Source: Cytophagia bacterium
GTDB taxonomy: Bacteria > Bacteroidota > Bacteroidia > Cytophagales > Cyclobacteriaceae
Reading direction: 5' to 3'
Assembly (NCBI GenBank): GCA_013373005.1
Contig: JABXIP010000050.1
Coordinates: forward strand, 1-9,013
DNA length: 9,013 bases
The translations under genes and the position numbers were made by a program. Under the pieces are notes generated by a model. The model ran no database searches and was not told the DNA's origin. It was given only the letters and a program-made list of their open reading frames with translations. Shown here in pieces: positions 6,202-9,013 of the stretch; within the stretch, counting starts at the first letter, position 1, and each line of letters opens with the position of its first letter.

Positions 6202-7158
6202 TTAATAGGTTTCGAGAATCTGAAAGAGTTCGTCCAATTTGGGTGTAAGAATGATCTCGGTTCTTCTGTTGAGTGCCTTATTTTCGGGTGTATTATTAAT
6301 GGCAACAGGGGAGAACTCGCTTCTTCCTGAAGCAGTAATGGTTTCAGGATTAACTCCATTCGTTACCAATATTCTCACAATGCTGGTAGCGCGCATTACA
6401 CTCAAATCCCAGTTGTCATTCATGTATTGAGAGGTTTTGGAAATAGGCACATTGTCAGTATGCCCTTCCACCATAATATTGATTTCACTATTTCCTTTTA
6501 AGGCCGTTGCGAGTTGCTTGAGTGCATTTGCGCCCTGATCATCTACTTTGGTGCTTCCTGATCCGAAAAGAAGCTTTTCGGCCAGAGAAACGTAGACTTT
6601 TCCGTTTTTCACTTCAACGGTTAACTCATTCTCATTAAAGTTGAGTAGGGCATCGGTCACCTGCCTTTTCAGGCGTTGCACTGCGGCATCCTTATCAGCA
6701 ATAAGCTTCTCCAGTTCAGCCACACGAGCTTCTCTCTTAGATAGGTCTTCGGCCAATTCCTGGTTTCTCTTCTTTTCTATTTCAAGATCGTCTTGTATGG
6801 CCAAAAGTCTTTGTTGCTGCTGAGCCAAATCTGTGTTCAACTGACTGCTATTGCTCAGAAGGTTATTATATAACTGTGAAATGCGATCATATTCACCCTT
6901 AACCGTATTGAATTGCTCGGTAAGGAAATCGAGGTCTTTTTGGGTAGCCTCACTCTTACCTTTATATTCTTGAACCTGCACTTCTAACCGACTTATTTTT
7001 TCTTCTGCCACTTCCAGCTTCTCTTTGAGTTCAGCATTTTCATTTTCAAGGCTGGTTTTCTCATTGAATAGAGCATCATATTCTTTTTTAGCCACACATG
7101 AGCTAAGTATGATGCCGGAAAGAAGAGTAAAAAGAATTTGTGTTTTGAATCGATTCAT
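6202..7158 (-). CDS. OmpA-domain coiled-coil lipoprotein (peptidoglycan-associated)
   Basis: From the ATG at 7158 this is a 318-residue outer-membrane lipoprotein. That start is preferred over one 33 codons upstream because it places MNRFKTQILFTLLSGIILSSC at the N-terminus, a complete lipoprotein signal with lipobox L18-S-S-C21. Residues about 25-168 form a long coiled coil (NEKTSLENENAELKEKLE onward, with a QQQQ patch near 113-116). An OmpA domain covers about 186-306: VYVSLAEKLLFGSGSTKV (188-205), VEGHTDNVP (230-238), DLSVMRATSIVRIL (251-264) and NRRTEI (297-302). By comparison with Acinetobacter OmpA, Asp235 (TDN) and Arg256 (MRA) are the diaminopimelate-binding pair, so peptidoglycan binding should be intact. 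Such proteins are often labelled MotB-like, but the lipobox and absence of a plug helix argue for a Pal/OmpA-like anchor. It is the first gene of a probable operon with the 87-residue membrane protein and is divergent from the reductase gene. Confidence 0.9.
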   Translation of the reverse strand: MNRFKTQILFTLLSGIILSSCVAKKEYDALFNEKTSLENENAELKEKLEVAEEKISRLEVQVQEYKGKSEATQKDLDFLTEQFNTVKGEYDRISQLYNNLLSNSSQLNTDLAQQQQRLLAIQDDLEIEKKRNQELAEDLSKREARVAELEKLIADKDAAVQRLKRQVTDALLNFNENELTVEVKNGKVYVSLAEKLLFGSGSTKVDDQGANALKQLATALKGNSEINIMVEGHTDNVPISKTSQYMNDNWDLSVMRATSIVRILVTNGVNPETITASGRSEFSPVAINNTPENKALNRRTEIILTPKLDELFQILETY

Positions 7159-7307
7159 TGTTTTGGGCTTTAAACAAATATGCTGAAATGATTTGAGAGT
7201 TGGGTTATGCATTATTGGTATTTGGATTTTGGGTTGAGATTTCGAAATGTTATGCATGCAGAGAATATTTCAATATCTTCACCTTAGACCTAGATAGAAT
7301 AAGAATA
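7159..7307. promoter_or_regulatory. Divergent intergenic region between OmpA lipoprotein and reductase genes
   Basis: These 149 bp separate the preferred starts of two divergent genes. For the plus strand, TTTG at 7192-7195 and GGTATTTG at 7217-7224 are 21 bp apart and loosely fit the Bacteroidota -33/-7 pattern (six of eight in the -7 box). For the minus strand, CATATTTG (complement of 7175-7182) matches seven of eight but lacks a -33 partner. A 9-bp direct repeat GTTATGCAT lies at 7204-7212 and 7249-7257, 45 bp apart. Between them the plus strand is a run of T- and G-rich steps (TTGG, TTTGG, TTTTGGG). Promoter positions are tentative; the repeat is seen directly. Confidence 0.3.
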
Positions 7308-8177
7308 ATGAGAACTGATGGAATGTTGAAGGATGGCGCGCTGAAAGGGCAAACCATTATTGTTACTGGTGGTGGTACCGGACTTGGCCGCTCAATGGGT
7401 AAATACTTCCTTGAACTGGGAGCTAATCTGGTGATTACCAGCCGTAAGATGGAAGTGCTGGAAAAGTCTGCCAAGGAGCTGGAAGAGGAAACAGGAGGGA
7501 AGGTTTTACCTGTTCAATGCGATGTTCGTGATTATGAGCAGGTTGAAAATGTATTGAAGGTGACCGAAGAGCATTTCGGGCAGATTCATTGTCTGTTGAA
7601 TAATGCTGCGGGTAATTTCGTCAGTCCTACAGAAAGACTGTCGAGCAGAGCCTTTGACACCATTATAGATATAGTACTTAAGGGTTCTACCAATTTTACC
7701 CTTGCCTTAGGTAAGAAATGGATAGAGCAGAAACAGGCTGGAACAGTTCTGAATATTGTAACCACTTATGCCTGGACAGGCTCGGGATATGTGGTGCCTT
7801 CGGCTTGTGCCAAGGCGGGTGTTTTGGCCATGACCCGTTCTTTGGCTGTTGAATGGGCCAAATATAAGATCAGGCTGAACGCCATTGCACCCGGTCCATT
7901 CCCAACGGAAGGCGCCTGGAGTAGGTTACTTCCCGGTGATCTGGTGAAGAAATTCGATCCGGCTAAACTCGTGCCTGTAGGTAGAGTAGGAGACCATCAG
8001 GAACTGGCTAATTTGGCCGCCTATCTAATGTCAGACTATTCGGCTTATGTCAATGGAGAGGTGGTTACTATAGACGGTGGTGAATGGCTCATGGGTGCCG
8101 GTGAATTCAGTCACCTAGAGAAAATACCTCAGGAAATGTGGGACATGCTTGAAGCTTCTCGCGGAAAAAAGCCATAA
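7308..8177 (+). CDS. SDR oxidoreductase, mitochondrial-type 2,4-dienoyl-CoA reductase
   Basis: From the ATG at 7308 this is 289 residues, a complete short-chain dehydrogenase. The Rossmann motif is TGGGTGLG (20-27), and SRK at 45-47 after the second strand supplies the Arg46 expected for NADPH preference. NNAAGNFVSPTERLS (98-112), YAWTGSGYVVPSACAKAG (154-171), RLNAIAPGP, and the tail GAGEFSHLEKIPQEMW match human DECR1 segment by segment. The DECR1 active set (Asn148, Thr197, Tyr199, Ser210, Lys214) maps to Asn103, Thr152, Tyr154, Ser165 and Lys169. Thus the classical YxxxK tyrosine is Ser, as in that subfamily. The enzyme should reduce 2,4-dienoyl-CoA with NADPH to trans-3-enoyl-CoA during oxidation of polyunsaturated fatty acids, in the cytosol. 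Translation could also begin at 7323 (MLKDGALKG). A start at 7200 is rejected: it would overlap the OmpA gene leader and add an unrelated extension. The gene stands alone, with a hairpin after its stop. Confidence 0.88.
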   Translation: MRTDGMLKDGALKGQTIIVTGGGTGLGRSMGKYFLELGANLVITSRKMEVLEKSAKELEEETGGKVLPVQCDVRDYEQVENVLKVTEEHFGQIHCLLNNAAGNFVSPTERLSSRAFDTIIDIVLKGSTNFTLALGKKWIEQKQAGTVLNIVTTYAWTGSGYVVPSACAKAGVLAMTRSLAVEWAKYKIRLNAIAPGPFPTEGAWSRLLPGDLVKKFDPAKLVPVGRVGDHQELANLAAYLMSDYSAYVNGEVVTIDGGEWLMGAGEFSHLEKIPQEMWDMLEASRGKKP

Positions 8178-8198
8178 GCCCCAAGCTGCTTTGGGGCT
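8177..8198 (+). terminator. GC-rich hairpin after the reductase gene, no T tract
   Basis: An 8-bp perfect stem, AGCCCCAA (8177-8184) with TTGGGGCT (8191-8198), closes a six-base loop and starts on the last base of the reductase TAA. Its place and stability suggest a transcription end. It lacks the downstream T run of a normal intrinsic terminator (ATTGGAAAG follows), so it may be inefficient or serve as a 3' end protecting the mRNA. Confidence 0.55.
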
Positions 8199-8252
8199 AT
8201 TGGAAAGCCAAACAAAAGATTAAGAAGATGGATCTTTAGATTTTAATAAGTA

Positions 8253-9013
8253 ATGAATACACGCAATTCAACATTTAGAAACCTTATTCTAGTATTTCTT
8301 ATTGGTATATCCACTGCATGTTCTCAGCGCTCCGATTCTTCAAAAGATGATCGGAAGGTTTTGGATCAAGTGGTGTTGATCATTGATAAATGTCCCAATT
8401 ACAGTCAATATCAGAATCCAATCACTGGTGTATATAGTTCTAGGGCCGATGATTTTGAGATTACCGCAATCAATAGCGACCTCAGAAACCTTACTTATAA
8501 AACCAATAAAATTCCAACAAGAGATACCGTTGTATTTGACACTAAAGGTGAAATTTTAGAGCTAGATCATATTTACAAGTTTCACAGGTATTTGAGTTTT
8601 TTGGTTCAAAAAGGTGATACGGTTCTATTTACTTATGATGAAGATTTTCCGAAGGCGACTATCCTAAATCGTGAAGTTTCGAATGTTGAACTTAATTACG
8701 AAGCTATCAGAAATGACTACCTGGTTGCAGACGAGGAAGACTTTGATGGAAATAGCAAGTTTAATATTTCCCCTGTTAGTTCAGTAAAGGGTTACATGAC
8801 GAATAGAGACCCTTCAAAAGCAAGAAAGATCAGAGCCGAAATATATGAGAAGGCTTTGGCGGAGGCCAAAATTGAATTAGAAAAGGAAAAATGGTTGCTA
8901 GATTCTTTGGTGAGTAATAACCTGATTGATGAGGAGACTAGCTTATTCTATATGAACAGGTCAAATCATTTGTATGGGTTTAATGAGTTTAGGTTCAATC
9001 AGTATGTGAATGA
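8253..9013 (+). CDS. Lipoprotein of unknown function, runs off the window end
   Basis: An uninterrupted frame from ATG 8253 reaches the window edge, giving at least 253 residues. The start encodes MNTRNSTFRNLILVFLIG followed by a lipobox S-T-A-C23, so the product is a lipoprotein, periplasmic or on the outer membrane. Residues 30-105 contain short strand-like stretches (VLDQVVLIIDKCP, DDFEITAINSDLRNLTY, RDTVVFDTKGEI). The segment YLSFLVQKGDTVLFTYDEDFPKA (about 113-135) then leads to ELNYEAIRNDYLV. A charged, probably helical part follows (SKARKIRAEIYEKALAEAK onward) with LDSLVSNNLIDEETSLFYMNR near the end. This layout recalls the N-terminal region of Bacteroidota TlpA/thioredoxin-like lipoproteins, where a redoxin domain comes last, but no CxxC is in view and the resemblance is from memory. 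The gene lies 75 bp after the reductase stop; a hairpin between them suggests a separate transcript. No convincing promoter or Shine-Dalgarno was found. Confidence 0.8.
   Translation, partial: MNTRNSTFRNLILVFLIGISTACSQRSDSSKDDRKVLDQVVLIIDKCPNYSQYQNPITGVYSSRADDFEITAINSDLRNLTYKTNKIPTRDTVVFDTKGEILELDHIYKFHRYLSFLVQKGDTVLFTYDEDFPKATILNREVSNVELNYEAIRNDYLVADEEDFDGNSKFNISPVSSVKGYMTNRDPSKARKIRAEIYEKALAEAKIELEKEKWLLDSLVSNNLIDEETSLFYMNRSNHLYGFNEFRFNQYVN

Noticed and set aside
7159..7257. Upstream start giving the OmpA-domain protein 33 more residues
   Set aside because: It would bury the lipoprotein signal peptide (lipobox LSSC) inside the protein; the ATG at 7158 gives a standard lipoprotein leader.
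7200..7307. Upstream start giving the reductase a 36-residue extension
   Set aside because: The extension is not like the SDR family, it covers the likely promoter region and overlaps the leader of the divergent gene; starts at 7308 or 7323 fit the family.
1..9013. CRISPR array, tRNA or rRNA gene, transposase, phage or toxin-antitoxin module
   Set aside because: No regularly spaced repeats, no cloverleaf or rRNA-like stretch and no matching protein seen; nearly all the DNA is accounted for by the listed genes.

Overview
The window looks like chromosomal DNA from a member of the Bacteroidota, most likely a free-living Cytophagales-type marine or soil bacterium. The genus is inference. The supporting signs are moderately AT-rich DNA, several lipoproteins with a cysteine lipobox, translation starts almost wholly lacking Shine-Dalgarno sequences, A/T-rich leaders, and protein types common in that phylum. 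No rRNA, tRNA, CRISPR array, transposase or phage gene is visible. Most of the window reads as ordinary core or metabolic chromosome.

Layout from left to right. The C-terminal end of a RidA-family protein (+) ends at 112 and is followed at once by a strong hairpin terminator, which overlaps the stop codon of a convergent gene. A minus-strand block covers 119-3830. In transcription order it holds a sodium:neurotransmitter-symporter (NSS) family transporter, a hairpin that looks like a terminator but sits directly on the next start codon, a secreted CBM9-like protein, and a lipoprotein with a glycosyl-hydrolase-like TIM barrel. The last two are separated by an 89-bp step bounded by a 16-bp perfect direct repeat. 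Divergent from the transporter is a DUF819 membrane protein (3930-5180, +). Its stop codon shares a TTAA with the stop of a convergent secreted protein of unknown function (5177-5821, -). Next on the minus strand are a small two-helix membrane protein (5907-6170) and, upstream of it, an OmpA-domain coiled-coil lipoprotein (6202-7158), probably one operon. Divergent from these is a short-chain dehydrogenase (7308-8177, +) closely resembling mitochondrial-type 2,4-dienoyl-CoA reductase, with a hairpin after its stop. The window ends inside an unrecognised lipoprotein gene that starts at 8253.

Functional themes. The CBM9-like protein and the GHL-type lipoprotein probably act together on a carbohydrate in the periplasm or at the outer membrane. 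The NSS and DUF819 proteins are two inner-membrane proteins fired from one 99-bp divergent promoter region, so they may be co-regulated transporters; the DUF819 substrate is unknown. The OmpA-domain lipoprotein anchors the outer membrane to peptidoglycan. The dienoyl-CoA reductase serves breakdown of unsaturated fatty acids.

I found no obviously new multi-gene system. The most interesting signals are in the non-coding joints: the hairpin on the CBM9 start codon and the 16-bp repeat between the two carbohydrate genes. Some residue-level oddities in the NSS transporter and the reductase are also worth a look.
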